Origin: a virus
DNA length: 46,496 nt
Strand: one strand, 5' to 3'
Virus record (IMG/VR): IMGVR_UViG_3300049043_000241
Coordinates: 1-46,496 of that record
The translations under genes were made by a program, and so were the position numbers. Under the pieces are notes generated by a model, which did not search any database, was not told where the DNA came from, and saw only the letters and a program-made list of their open reading frames with translations. Within the stretch, counting starts at the first letter, position 1; every line of letters starts with the position of its first letter. Of the stretch, positions 30,375 through 39,928 are shown piece by piece.

Positions 30375-30671
30375 ATGCGGTTTTTGATGGCCAGCAGCAC
30401 CAACGCTCTGCGGATGCCTCATCACCAGCGCAAGCTAGTCGTGGCCGAACGGCTACGAGATGCGCGACTAAACAGTGGACTTTCTCAGCGAGCCATTGCC
30501 AAGGAGCTTCATATTGGGGCAAGCACTTACTGCCGCATGGAACGAGCCGAAACAGAACCCTCGGCAGTGCAACTTGCCACCCTCAGTGGCGTATATGGAG
30601 TGTCGGTGCTTTGGCTATTGGGAATGCCTAGTTTTGTTTTGAACGCTGGTCAGTCATCGTCATCGTCTTGA
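30375..30671 (+). CDS. XRE-family transcriptional regulator, 98 aa
   Basis: An intact plus-strand frame inside an otherwise minus-strand head operon. After an N-terminal basic lead (MRFLMASSTNALRMPHHQRK) it shows a clear HTH_3 domain at residues about 24-82: LRDARLNSGLSQRAIAKEL, then GASTYCRMERAETEPSAVQL and YGVSVLWLLGMPS. GLSQ..IA..L..G.ST..R.E is the classic Cro/C1 helix-turn-helix signature. The gene ends in a serine run and overlaps the convergent gene at 30650 by 22 bp. Likely a moron: an independently transcribed regulator able to repress its own promoter and perhaps reduce late transcription by antisense. Confidence 0.85.
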   Translation: MRFLMASSTNALRMPHHQRKLVVAERLRDARLNSGLSQRAIAKELHIGASTYCRMERAETEPSAVQLATLSGVYGVSVLWLLGMPSFVLNAGQSSSSS

Positions 30672-30958
30672 AGATCACGAATTTGAGCCTCAATGCTTTC
30701 CATGACATAAGCCTTGGCAATGGCCTCGGCCTCGAAGGTAAGCATCTTTACTGGTTCAAAGTGTTCGTCGGGCTTCTCGTAGAAGGTTTCCACAAAAATA
30801 TGAGTTTCGTCAAGACGCCCATTCTTGAAATGCTGTTGTTCAATCAATCGCCAATGAGAAGTGCCGCGATGTTCGTGAGCGGACAAAATGGCAAGCGCCT
30901 TCATTAGGCCAATGCCATCTTCTTCTTCTTCCTCAATCACCCGGACGTATTCGCTCAT
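30650..30958 (-). CDS. acidic hypothetical protein, 102 aa
   Basis: An intact frame, MSEYVRVIEEEEEDGIGLMK, then AILSAHEHRGTSHWRLIEQQ, DETHIFVETFYEKPDEHFEP and an A/E/D-rich helix ending DLQDDDDD. It starts with an ATGA overlap and so belongs to the head operon. Very acidic ends flank a small alpha/beta core. The family is not recognised; an acidic head or assembly accessory is plausible. Confidence 0.6.
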   Translation of the reverse strand: MSEYVRVIEEEEEDGIGLMKALAILSAHEHRGTSHWRLIEQQHFKNGRLDETHIFVETFYEKPDEHFEPVKMLTFEAEAIAKAYVMESIEAQIRDLQDDDDD

Positions 30959-31587
30959 TGTCCTTGACGACGACTTTCCACCATCTTAATGATGCGTGAC
31001 GCCCACGACCTTCCCGCGTTTCCGCCCCATAATTCCCACGCTATATATCCAGCGTCATTTTCTCCTCCACCTTTATTCTTTTCGTGGCGAGAGAAGAATG
31101 CGGCCATGCGCTTAATCGTCTCGTAACTCACGGCTTCGCCATTGGCCAAGCTAGTGGCTCTTGCCACGCCACTACCAATGCCCTGCTTGCCTGCCTCCTG
31201 AGTGGTCAGTCCGCCTTTGCCATATTTCCTGCGAAGTTCGAGGCCACGACGCGCTGCGGCACGAACAGACGATGGAGGGGAAAATGATTCGGCGTCGCCC
31301 CTCAGTCCTTTGGGCAGGTATTATCGCCTTCTTCCTGCATGGCCTCTTCTTCCTGTAAAATTTGCTGGATGAATCCACGCAAATAGTCTTCACTGGCGTC
31401 CTTTTTCTTCATTGCCATGCCCGCTTCTGACAGGGCTACGGCCACGGCCTGTTTGTAATTCAGTAATTGGTTGACCGCTGCTGCTTTTAAGTTTTCCCTC
31501 TTTGAACTCACGCATAACCTCAGAAATCTTCTTCTGCTTTGCAGACATCTTTTTGGCGTCTGCGCGATCGTTTGTCGCTTCTTCCAT
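30955..31587 (-). CDS. DUF6496-like plus conserved phage C-terminal domain protein (about 210 codons)
   Basis: The ATG at 31587 gives MEEATNDRADAKKMSAKQKK. The DUF6496-like segment is KISEVMREFKEGKLKSSSGQ and, after an indel near 31.48 kb, NYKQAVAVALSEAGMAMKKK. An acidic linker follows, then a second domain: SFSPPSSVRAAARRGLELRR, GVARATSLANGEAVSYETI, MAAFFSRHEKNKGG, and AWELWGGNAGRSWASRI near the end. The second module (PP..VR..ARRGLELR...GVARA..L..G..VS..TI.RM..FF.RH...W.LWGG.AG..WA) recurs in phage head-region proteins, sometimes fused to proteases. The function is unknown. At least three indels. Confidence 0.65.
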
Positions 31588-31603
31588 GGCGCTTGATCCT
31601 TCT

Positions 31604-31982
31604 TTAAAAGTGGTAATGGGTCCACCAGCTTCCCAGTCTACACAAACCCTGCTTGCTGTACAGGTGATGTCATAAAGCGTGCAATATCCACTAGCGTCTC
31701 CCATGTCGCGAAAGGCTCACCAAGACTTGTAATGTCAAACGATCCATGTCGTTGAATACATTCTTGAATTTGCTGCGTGTCAATATAGTTTTCGCAGTTG
31801 TTGCAACGACGAGAAAGAGCATCTGCCAGCCCCACTTCCCATCGCTTTGCCAGTTCTTTCCAGAAGGCGGCATTAGGGAGCGATGGATCAGCGGGGCCAA
31901 GCATTGCGTTGGCAATGGCATATCGATGGTGTTCACGGTTGACCGAGGAGTCGACAATGCAAGAAGGACACTCCATGGTCAC
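31604..31982 (-). CDS. small cysteine-rich head-region protein
   Basis: It starts GTG (31982) or ATG (31976), MECPSCIVDSSVNREHHRYA, followed by ANAMLGPADPSLPNAAFWKE, LADALSRRCNNCENYI and, after an indel near 31.69 kb, GYCTLYDITCTASRVCVDW and GGPITTF. CPSC, CNNC and two later Cys pairs suggest a zinc-binding or disulphide-stabilised fold. The order (N..FW..LA..W.....A...RC.NC..Y, then GYC..Y...C...R.C..W..GG) is that of a family often found between minor head and capsid genes in aquatic phages. The role is unknown. Confidence 0.65.
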
Positions 31983-32605
31983 ACCCAATCGTAGTAGCAG
32001 CGACTTCAGCTAAGATGGCCTGTTCATGAATGTTTTCCTTAGTCTTCAAAATGAACGCATGATTTTCCTTGCCGACCCAGAACCTATCGTGCCATTCCAC
32101 GAACACCTGCTTCACCCATTGTCCCACATTCTCCAGCTCAAACAAGCGAGGTAGAACCGTAAACTCACTTCCCTCAACATCACACTTGATTGTTATTGTA
32201 CTGCTTGCGGATCCTTGTCTGCAATGCCTTTCACAAGATAGTAGATGTCAATAGCGTCCACCACATACGGTTTCGGCACCCATCTCGCCAATCTCTGCAC
32301 ACTTGCTCGTCAATGGCAATTGGATCCGGCTTCGTTTTGCGGGCACCACTTAAACTTAATTTTGCCGTCAAAAGACGCCACTGCTGCATTGCGAGTTTCA
32401 AAGCTTTGGAAGCGAGAAGCAATGGGGGGAACATGCGGGGAATTGGCCTCGTAAGCCCGCTTGGACGGCTCTAAAACGTCTTGAACGTGCCAATCGTACG
32501 GAGCCTTATCCCCAAAGTAACGTCTTGCTCTCGAATGAAAGCAGGCCATTCTTGTGAATGGTCCCATGGAATAGTGGGTGCCTGCATCGAGAAAGTATTT
32601 CATTG
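31979..32605 (-). CDS. FkbM-like SAM-dependent methyltransferase (about 205 codons, frameshifted)
   Basis: The ATG at 32605 overlaps the glycosyltransferase stop (ATGA) and begins MKYFLDAGTHYSMG, the short beta1-loop of FkbM enzymes. After indels come LEPSKRAYEANSPHVPP (SAM-binding acidic loop), FETRNAAVASFDGKIKFKW, VPKPYVVDAIDIYYLVKGI, then the hallmark TIKCDVEGSEFTVLPRL and VKQVFVEWHDRFW. FkbM enzymes O-methylate sugars or polyketides. The catalytic-region motif KCDVEGSEF is intact. Next to two glycosyltransferases it probably methylates the sugar they add. The end is ambiguous because of indels; a TGA at 31979-31981 would overlap the next GTG. Confidence 0.7.
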
Positions 32606-33311
32606 CGCGGTACACTTTGCGTTGAGCCCAGAGATCATTGTAGTTATTGACGCCCTTGGCCCCTAGCGCAGTAAGGTCGCCACCACCGGACGGCTTGCTC
32701 CAGGCCATGATTGTTCCATCAGGCAGGACAAAGGCTCTGTTCTTCTGCTCGTAAGTGGGCGTCAGTTCAAGATAGTCACCATAAACAAAATCAGACTGAC
32801 TTCCATTGCTAGCCAAAGCCTTGCCAAGCAGCGTAGGGCCGGTCGGGCACAGTGGCGTGATGCCATAGTATTGCTCTGTGCAATTGGCTGTGATCATTTC
32901 AATGGCAGTCTGCAATGCAGAGTTTTCTGGCTGTGAATAAAGAACAGTGGTGGCACATGCCCAGGAAGTAAAACTGAAACGTTGAATGTCTCGGAATGCA
33001 AGAAACTTGATGCGCGGGCCAATCTCCACTGGATTGACCACTCTGACGCCAATGTCAAAATACCATCCGCCAAGTTTATGCAGCAAGCAAAAGCGACCAA
33101 GATCTGCCTTGTACGAATAGGGCACGAGGGAATCATAGGCCCGTGTCACTTCTTCTCCATACTTTTCCTGAATGAACTGGCGAAGCGTTTCCTTCGTGTA
33201 GATAACATGCGAAGCATTGGGGAATGCTGCTTTTACCGTGCCAGTGGCATGTTGCAGGAATGGCGACAGCTCGTCACCTTCGTCGCTTAGGAAGATTTGC
33301 GAAAGTTGCAT
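32602..33311 (-). CDS. GT32-like glycosyltransferase
   Basis: MQLSQIFLSDEGDELSPFLQ, then a Rossmann-like region (FPNASHVIYTKETLRQFIQE) and the family hallmark YKADLGRFCLLHKLGGWYFD. This matches the DXD sugar-binding region of capsular and initiating mannosyl-type transferases (A D..R...L...GG.Y.D). The second acid of DXD is replaced: the sequence reads DIG. The C-terminal half (ENSALQTAIEMITANCTEQY, LCPTGPTLLGKAL) also fits GT32. The inferred stop overlaps the methyltransferase ATG; as sequenced an indel carries the frame through. Cytoplasmic transfer of a sugar from a nucleotide donor to a virion or host glycan is the likely role. Confidence 0.7.
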
Positions 33312-33313
33312 GA

Positions 33314-34578
33314 TCAATCAATCCTCGTGGGGGTGCCAAAGCCTTTGAACGGCTTAGAAGGGGCTGGTCGTTTCAACAGGTCATCAACAATGGAAAGCAT
33401 TTGCCTCTGAATAAAGGGCCAAGTGAATGGTTCCTCGTGAAGCCTGTTGTAGCACCATTTGCCGGCATCTGCCAGTGCTTTTCGCTCGTTGTAATAGTAG
33501 TCGAGGATGCCCGCCGCCGAATATGGACAAGGCAGCGGACGTTCTAGTCCATAATTCCGATCGGTTTCACTGCCAATGCAGTCAATGCGTGGCAATTCAT
33601 CAAAGATTTCCGCAAGGCTTGTATGATACTGGCACCAACTGTGCCACGCCTGCGGCCCCATGTTCAGTGTTGACCAGCCCCCAACCCTCGCCAATGCAAG
33701 TGTTAATGCCAATGTCCGCCGCATTGTACACCTTGTTCAGTTGTTCAATGGGAAGACAGTTGTGAGTGGAGAAGTGTGGACTCGTGAGGATAAAGCTTGC
33801 CTGTGGGGTCATAGCCACAATCGCGAGCCACCCGCTTGAAGAGTGGAATAACCTCCCACCCCATATCCTTACTTCCCATGTTTAGCCATAGTCGCGCGTC
33901 GTCTTTGTCTTGCGCAAAGTCAATAAAAGCTTTGATGGTCAGGTCAATACGCTTACGAGGCTGATTCCTGTTGCCATTGAAGACGATAAACACGTCATCC
34001 GGCACGCCAAGTTCCTTTCGACATGCGGCTTTGTCCATAGGAAAGAAGTGGTTGAAGTTAGTGCCATGACCAACCACGTCAATGGGCTTTTCGTAGCCCA
34101 TTTTCTCAATCTCCTTTTTGCCGAATTCAGTGTATGTAATCAAACGGTCCCACTTGTTGATGGCAGGAAGAAGCTCTGGAATAGACCGTAGGAGTCAATA
34201 GGAGTGTAAACGCAAGTCTTGAAGCCAATGCTTTCCTTGAATGGCTCGATCCGTCTACCAGCGAAATTGCCACCCAGATGTCGTTGACAATGAACACTAC
34301 GTCCGGTTTGACAATCTGCACAAGTTCGCCAATGCGATGGGACCCGAACGGATCGGAGCCATGCGCCATGGCCGGATACATGCGACAATGCTCCTGCATG
34401 GGCGATGGGTCACCATGCCAGTTGACACAAAGTGCATGCACTTCGTGGTGTTCGGCTAGTGCGGGGATGAGTTGCTGGGCTACGCGCCCAAACCCAGTTT
34501 CCACACCCACATCACCGCGATAAAGAATGGTTGCCGCAGCAGAAAACAAGCTGCAACAATCTTAATGGCCAGGATCAC
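33314..34578 (-). CDS. GT4-family glycosyltransferase (about 420 codons, frameshifted)
   Basis: GTG at 34578 overlaps the MuF-like gene stop; the coherent start is AIKIVAA then ATILYRGDVGVETGFGRVAQ. Further blocks are VHALCVNWHGDPSPMQEHCR, VKPDVVFIVNDIWVAISLVD, YTEFGKKEIEKMGYEKPIDV, FIVFNGNRNQPRKRIDLTIK and NTCIGEGWGLVNTEHGAAG. The G-x-GFGR loop, the RNQPRKR nucleotide-binding segment and the E-x7-E motif (EGWGLVNTE) are those of retaining GT-B enzymes of family GT4. It ends at TGA 33314-33316, 2 bp before the next start. Four or more indels. Confidence 0.85.
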
Positions 34579-35253
34579 ACTGGCACTGTCGCTGGTTGCT
34601 GCCTGTAGTACGCAACAGAACAGCGGCATCTTGCTCCGCATTCACAGCGGCTTCCGGGAAGCGGCAGTGTGCCAATCGAGACAATACCTTGAGCCGCATA
34701 CCGCAAGCAGTCGGCACAGTGCTGCGCTTGATTGTCCAAAATGCGTCTCATGAGACTGTACCCCTGCTGCTGCTGGCGGAGTTCTGCACCCTGCCAATAG
34801 GACCCGCGAACACTTTGAGCATAAAGACCAATGCGAGCAAGGGCCATGGGAGCGGAAATGGATCGCAGAAAGCAACTGCCCAGCGAAGTTTTGTAGATAG
34901 GTGTATTCTTCGCGAAGACGCTGGCCAATACGCCCATATTCAGCACTGCCCATGTTTGCTTTGCCCCCATAGCCAATGATTGCGGCTTGAATGTGAGCAG
35001 CCTTTAGAGATTCGCGGACGCTGGACTGCCATTGATCGAGCGTGATTTGCTCGTTGATCAACATGCGCGTGAAGCGCCGAAGCAATCCATCCAGCTTGTC
35101 AATGCGGGCATCCACTAGCTTTTCGATGGACGCCTTGCTCAAAAAGCGCCCACGTTCGTCGCGATAACGTCCGCTTTTCTGGTCGTACGACCACGTTGCG
35201 TCCATCCTGGTGGACATTACAGCGTCAGTGAAGCCTGCTAGATCATTCAGCAT
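34575..35253 (-). CDS. MuF/SPP1 gp7-like minor head protein
   Basis: ATG at 35253 (MLNDLAGFTDAVMSTRMDAT), overlapping the upstream stop by 11 bp. The N-terminal part is helical (VDARIDKLDGLLRRFTRMLI, EQITLDQWQSSVRESLKAAH), then IGYGGKANMGSAEYGRIGQR, and after an indel near 34.85 kb SVRGSYWQGAELRQQQQGYS and a Cys-rich end (AQHCADCLRYA, CECGARCRCS). The order helix bundle, IGYGGKA, R.L..Q..YL..FA, then C..C...C.C..RC is that of MuF-like head morphogenesis proteins, injected or portal-associated minor head components. Confidence 0.7.
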
Positions 35254-35943
35254 TGTCGGCTTCCAGCAGGTCCTTGAAACGCGACGGAGCCTCCTCCTTC
35301 CATTGCTGAAGAGCCGCATCAACGTCGGCTTCGGAAACGAAAGCAGCTTCGTCAATGCCGCCAAGCACAATCCCGTTGATTTCCACGGGATTGATGGCGT
35401 CCACCTTGCTGCTAACCATTTTGGCTGCCCCCTTGCGCTCTGGATCGGGGTCGGCCTTACGCTTGCGAGCGACAATGGTCTGACGCTCTTCCTTGCTCAT
35501 TGCCTCGGCCTTTGCCTTTGGCAGGCACTTTGGTTTGCCTTCTTTTTCGCTGCGCCCACCACATGCCCCGAATGATCTCCCCATTGGCGCCAATTCTCAC
35601 CCATTCCTCCTTGAACCATTGATCAAGGTCGTCCATGGCAACATCGCCATCATCTCCCTTGAAGCCGCTGCCAGAACCATGCTTCTGCTTGTATAGCTCT
35701 TTGTACTTTTGAACCATGTAGCCACTTGCGTAAGCGCTTGGCCACACCTTGAACTTGGCCTTGGCTGCTGCGATGGCTTGTTGGTGAAGGTCTTTGTCCT
35801 TGAATTGGATGTCGCCGCGTTGATGCTCTAGATCCTTTTCGAGGAAAAGGCCAGCCGCGTCTAGCCACTTCTCTAGTGCCGTCCATGGGAAGAGTGCCAT
35901 TCTTCTCATCGAGCGGATCGCGGCCGCCAGGAGGCACCTTCAA
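35243..35943 (-). CDS. DUF5872-containing head-region protein
   Basis: It starts TTG or GTG just after the portal stop (KVPPGGRDPLDEKNGTLP), then in another frame GLFLEKDLEHQRGDIQFKDK, AAAKAKFKVWPSAYASGYMV, KYKELYKQKHGSGSGF and WFKEEWVRIGANGEII. An indel near 35.57 kb leads to ACGGRSEKEGKPKCLPKAKA and SKEERQTIVARKRKADPDPE. The W..E.WV.....G...(C)GGR...G.PKC.P..KA..MS..E....V.RKR pattern is the DUF5872 signature. An acidic C-terminal tail follows. Function unknown; the synteny with portal and MuF suggests a virion or packaging role. Confidence 0.65.
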
Positions 35944-35944
35944 C

Positions 35945-37316
35945 TCACCCCTTTCTGAGTGGAGCCACCCCTTGTGGAGCAGGAAGCTCGCGTACTACGG
36001 ATGGGTCGAGGGTGAGTTCCATTGACCATTCAGAGCCTCCGTAACGGGCGTCTGCCACCTCCTTAGGACTCAGCACTCCAAGTTGGATGTAACGTCCATC
36101 CACGGCGGCCACGCGGGCTCGTACATCCGCTTTCTCCCTTTCGTTCAGCTCAAACAAGTCATTGAACTTGATGCGCCATGACTCAGGCACGCGTCCATTG
36201 GTCGGTCCCATCTTGCCGAGCATGATGTAGGTCATCAGCTTCTTGAGAAGGCGATGGAAAGTGGACTGTTGGTAGTCCGCGAGCATCTTGGCGAAGTCTC
36301 GCTCCTCGCTCCTACCAGTGGAACCAAGGCCGCTCGGGCTCTCGCCAAACAATACAGTATGAGGAATCTTTGACGCCCCGATGATGTCCACGCGCATCTT
36401 TTCAAGGATTTCACCTACGCCTCCAAAGTTCCTGCTAATGAAAGCAAGCTCTTCTTTCTCCGCGTCAATGGCATAGCCGCGATAGCACGCTCTTACTCAT
36501 ATCGTTCAGCACCAAACGATCACGCACATCTTTCTCTTTGCCGGCGGCCAGCATTTGCGACAGGCCGCGAATCTTGTGGACAAAAATGTCAAACTCGCTC
36601 AGTAGCGTAGCAGCGCTGTTTAACCCTGTCCAATAATGCCTAAAGCTTTCGTAAACAGTTTGCAAACTACTCATTCCCCATCCATAGTTCCTTTGTCGAA
36701 TGCGATAGGGGAGCCAGTCGCCATCAAACCTCAGAATCCTATCCTTGTGGATTTTTGTTAACTGTGGCTGGTTAATGAGATCGCCAGAGATGATTTGATA
36801 GTAAGTTGCCTTGGCATAGTCGTAAGATTGTCTTCGTTAATAACCGGTGCAATCTGCCACCGATCCAATACTTCCATGCCCTCCACTTGATAGATCTTGC
36901 TTTTATCTACTGGTTGATCCGCACTGCGCCCATCGTCGATATAGAGCAACAAAACTGCACCTCCATAAAGGCGGGAGTTCTTAGAGGCAAGCATGAAGTT
37001 TTCAAGGATGTGCATATCCTCGATAACTTGCTCAATACCAACCACTTCTTCCGCCGCTGCGCCTTCGCCACCAAACAATACTTTGAAGCCCTTACGAGTG
37101 GCCTGCTCTGCATAGATGTCCACGATGCGCCTGTGGCAGCCATTCGCCATATAGTCCCTCTAGCTCTTCCTGGCCCAAGAAGATGATGGGCTGGGTTTGA
37201 GTGGACATGCTTTTATCTCTGCCCGCGATTCCCATGCCCGTGAGAGCGTTGGCTAAACCATCGCTGCGCAAGCCATCCGCCGTAGCGTGGCCCAAATCTA
37301 CGGTTTCTTCAGACAT
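35945..37316 (-). CDS. portal protein, DUF1073 family (about 457 codons)
   Basis: MSEETVDLGHATADGLRSDG at 37316, then QPIIFLGQEELEGLYGEWLP, RIVDIYAEQATRKGFKVLF and ASKNSRLYGGAVLLLYIDDG. After an indel near 36.83 kb come IISGDLINQPQLTKIHKDRI, WLPYRIRQRNYGWGMSSLQT, and FVHKIRGLSQMLAAGKEKDV. A further indel near 36.49 kb leads to IPHTVLFGESPSGLGSTGRS and RIKFNDLFELNEREKADVRA. LYGGAV..L.DDG, P..I.H..R...FDG..LP and HT.LFG.SP.GL..TG.SE are typical of DUF1073 portals, the 12-mer DNA channel at the head vertex. The Pfam family shares its name with the anti-CBASS protein Acb1, but the portal core is present here. Confidence 0.85.
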
Positions 37317-37349
37317 CATCCACACAAAAGGCTTGTCCTCATTCTAAAT

Positions 37350-37870
37350 GTGGCTACCATTGGTGCGGTGTTTCATTTTCCTACGCCCACGCCCATTGAG
37401 TTTGTCTTCTCCGAAGAAGAAAGAACGCAGGCAATGGAGGAGGGAATGAGGAGGCAGGCCGTTAACGAGGCCAAGGGGCTGCGTGGCCGGAATAAGGGGC
37501 CACGCTTTGGCGACAAGGCTTTGGAAGTGCATTTACTTGGCGCGGCAGGGAAGTTGCCGTGGCTAGTTACCTTGGTCTAAAGCATGAGCTGTTCAAAGAG
37601 ACCGAGGCAAGGCAAGGCAGTGATGATCTTCCCGGTGGCATTGATGTAAAAACTCGTTCAAAACACTCGTACGATTTAATAGTCCAAAAACGAGAAAATC
37701 CAGAAAAGCGTTTTGTACTTGTGACGATCGAAAGTCAAAAGACTCTCATCCATGGTTGGTGCTACGGAAGAGAGGCGATGGATGGAAGGTATTGGGCTGA
37801 TCCCGCGCGAGGCAGGCCGGCCTATTTTGTTCCTAAAGAGTATCTTCACCCTATGGAGACGTTGAAGTGA
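37350..37870 (+). CDS. PD-(D/E)XK nuclease-like protein (about 173 codons)
   Basis: I chose GTG at 37350; an earlier start at 37287 would overlap the portal gene. The sequence is IGAVFHFPTPTPIEFVFSEE, EERTQAMEEGMRRQAVNEAK, FGDKALEVHLLGAAG and, after an indel near 37.55 kb, VASYLGLKHELFKE, DDLPGGIDVKTRSKHSYDLI, FVLVTIESQKTLIHGWCYG and PAYFVPKEYLHPMETL. G(A)AGE.A.A.YLGL, then GGIDVKT and a LI.GW strand fit the restriction-endonuclease-like fold, where the IDVK block would hold the catalytic D and K. No partner indicates its substrate. It ends in a GTGA overlap with the homing endonuclease gene. Confidence 0.6.
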
Positions 37871-38497
37871 CCGAGAAGCAAGAAAAAACTTTTTATACCT
37901 ACGCCTATCTCAGGAGTAAAGACTCGCCCAGGGAAAGAAAGGAAGTCCCTATTATGTAGGTAAAGGTAGCGGTCGCAGGGCTTGGTCCAATACTGGCCGT
38001 CAGATAAGAAAACCGGTAGATGCAAGTCTTATCGTATTATTAAGACAGGACTTGACCAGAGGCAGAGGCATTCCAGTGGGAAATTTTTTACATTAAGCAT
38101 TATGGTCGCGTTGACAAGGGCACGGGAATATTGCACAACAAAACAGATGGAGGCGAAGGTGTTGCGGGGTTTGATTTTTCCAATGAGCGCAATAACTTTT
38201 ATGGTAAAAAGCATTCCGAGGCTACCAAGCGTAAATATTTCGCGGCAAGAGCGGGAGCTGGCAATGCGCACTATGGCAAAAAGCATTCTGTGCGAGCTAG
38301 GGGGATGATAGCCGCTCGTCACGCAAAGTATTTGTATCAATTAATTGATCCAGCAGGAGAGGTGCATATGACCGAAAGCCTTCGCGACTTTTGTGGCCAG
38401 TACGGTCTTGATCGTCGGTCGCTAACCAAGCTTCTTGCTGGCGAAAAAAATTTCTACAGGGGCTGGAAGAATTTGCGTGGCGGAAACCCTCCGATGA
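37867..38497 (+). CDS. GIY-YIG homing endonuclease with NUMOD3 and HTH modules
   Basis: GTG at 37867 (MTEKQEKTFYTYAYLRSKDS), then after an indel near 37.94 kb PYYVGKGSGRRAW. YAYLR...PYYVGKGSGRRAW is the GIY-YIG catalytic strand pair with the conserved glycines and arginine. Further on are GEGVAGFDFSNERNNFYGKK and GNAHYGKKHS (two NUMOD3 repeats, DNA-contacting) and a HTH-type end, TESLRDFCGQYGLDRRSLTK with FYRGWKNLR. At least two indels. As sequenced the frame runs straight into TerL; the likely true stop is the TGA inside CCGATGACC at 38495-38497. A mobile element, presumably inserted at a conserved packaging-gene site. Confidence 0.8.
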
Positions 38498-39877
38498 CCG
38501 AACTTTCTTGCTCGCAATTTGCAAAGCATGCACTTGGCGTGGAACTGTGGCCTAAGCAACGGGAAATTCTTGATAAATTTGTTCGAGAAAAATATCAATC
38601 ATGCCATTTGGGCGCTAGGTAGACGTAGCGGCAAAACATTTATGGCTGCAGTTGCTGCTGTCTACATGTGTTTTGTCCAAGATGAATTTTTCACGAGAAA
38701 AGTCCGAAAAAGGAGAAAAGTGGTACATCATTGCCGTAGCCAACGATTTGGGTCAGTCAAAAATTGCCCTCGATAATATCAGGCAGCTCATTCTAAATAG
38801 CCCTTTCCGCGAAGAAATTACCAGGGAGACATCGCTTGATATTGAAATAAGCAACGGATGCGTCTTCCAAGCAATTCCCGCTAGCGCACGTGCGTCTCGC
38901 GGTAAAGCAGTCGTAGCAATTTTGCAGGACGAGCTTGCCTTCAGCATCGAAGGTGACATGAACAGGGGGGCGGAAGCCATGTACAACGCACTATCTCCTT
39001 CCATCGCTCAGTTTGGGAAGCACGGCAAAATCATTGAACTATCTTCTCCGTGGCTCACGTCTGGGCTGTTTTTTGATCATTTCAAACAGGCGGAAAGCGG
39101 TGAATTTCCTGGGATGGAGGCCCGGCAAATTCCAACGTGGGAAATCAATCCATCGCTGCCCTTTGGTTGTGATTTTTTAGAAAGAGCAAGAAAGAAAGAC
39201 GAAGAAAGTTTCATGGTCGAGTTTGGCGCTCAATTTCGCCGCGACAATTCAGTGCTTATTGCTCCGGAGATTGTCGATACAGCAGTGAACAAAGAGCGCA
39301 ATATTCTACTGCCAAGCAAAGAATTTATGGGCACCTATGTATTGGCACTAGACCCCGCACGTGGCGGCGTGGGGAGGGATTCCTATGTGGCGTGCATTGT
39401 TCATTATGAAGGCGAGCGTTTAATAGTAGACAAGTTCCATACATTTGATGCTGATTTTGAAATTGCCGGAAAGAAGGAGGTGAATATCGCCCAAGTGGAG
39501 GCGTGGATTGAGGAGCACCATCGTATTTACGGCTTTGAGAAGTATCATCTTCGGATCAGTATAGATCTGCGGGCACCATCCAAAATATGGCGAAAAATTT
39601 TCCCGTAGCAGAGCTTACTTGGTCCGTCAGCACAAAAATGAAGGCATTTGGAAAGATGAAAGAACTCTTCAATGCCGGACTTGTCGAGCTTCCAAATCAC
39701 AAAGAAGCCATTAAACAGTTGAAGAATCTAGGCGTTATCTACAGATCCAGTGGTCAATGGTCTGTCACAGGCGGAAAGGAAAGCTCTGTGGATGACCTAG
39801 CCTTTGCGCTTGCGGCTGCCATTCTTGAAGCATCAAAAGACAATGACATTGACTGGTTGAATAGCCTGGTTCGTTAA
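38494..39877 (+). CDS. terL: terminase large subunit (about 460 codons)
   Basis: MTELSCSQFAKHALGVELWP, then WPKQREILDKF and, after an indel near 38.59 kb, the Walker A block ALGRRSGKTFMAA. A further indel near 38.68 kb leads to KWYIIAVANDLGQSKIAL. Walker B is VVAILQDELAF, with AIPASARASRGKAV just before it and IIELSSPWLTSGLFFDHF as motif III. The nuclease domain shows LALDPARGGVGRDSY (first acid) and SSVDDLAFALAAAI (last acid); a third indel near 39.56 kb affects the middle acid. ATP-driven DNA packaging motor and headful/cos nuclease. It lies divergently from the portal, and no small subunit was recognised nearby. Confidence 0.92.
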
Positions 39878-39889
39878 TCGTCCTTAGAA

Positions 39890-39926
39890 TTTTCAGCATT
39901 AACGCATTTTCACTTTTTGCTGAAAA
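39890..39926 (+). promoter_or_regulatory. inverted repeat between terL and the next gene
   Basis: TTTTCAGC (39890-39897) and GCTGAAAA (39919-39926) form an 8-bp perfect inverted repeat around a 21-base loop, ending three bases before the ATG at 39929. It could hide the ribosome binding site of the small gene or end part of the terL transcript; it lacks a U-tract. Confidence 0.4.
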
Positions 39927-39928
39927 CG

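Noticed and set aside
35945-37316. Anti-CBASS (Acb1) function for the DUF1073 gene
   Set aside because: The shared Pfam name covers portals; length, gene order and LYGGAV..L.DDG / LFGESPSGLG motifs fit a portal.
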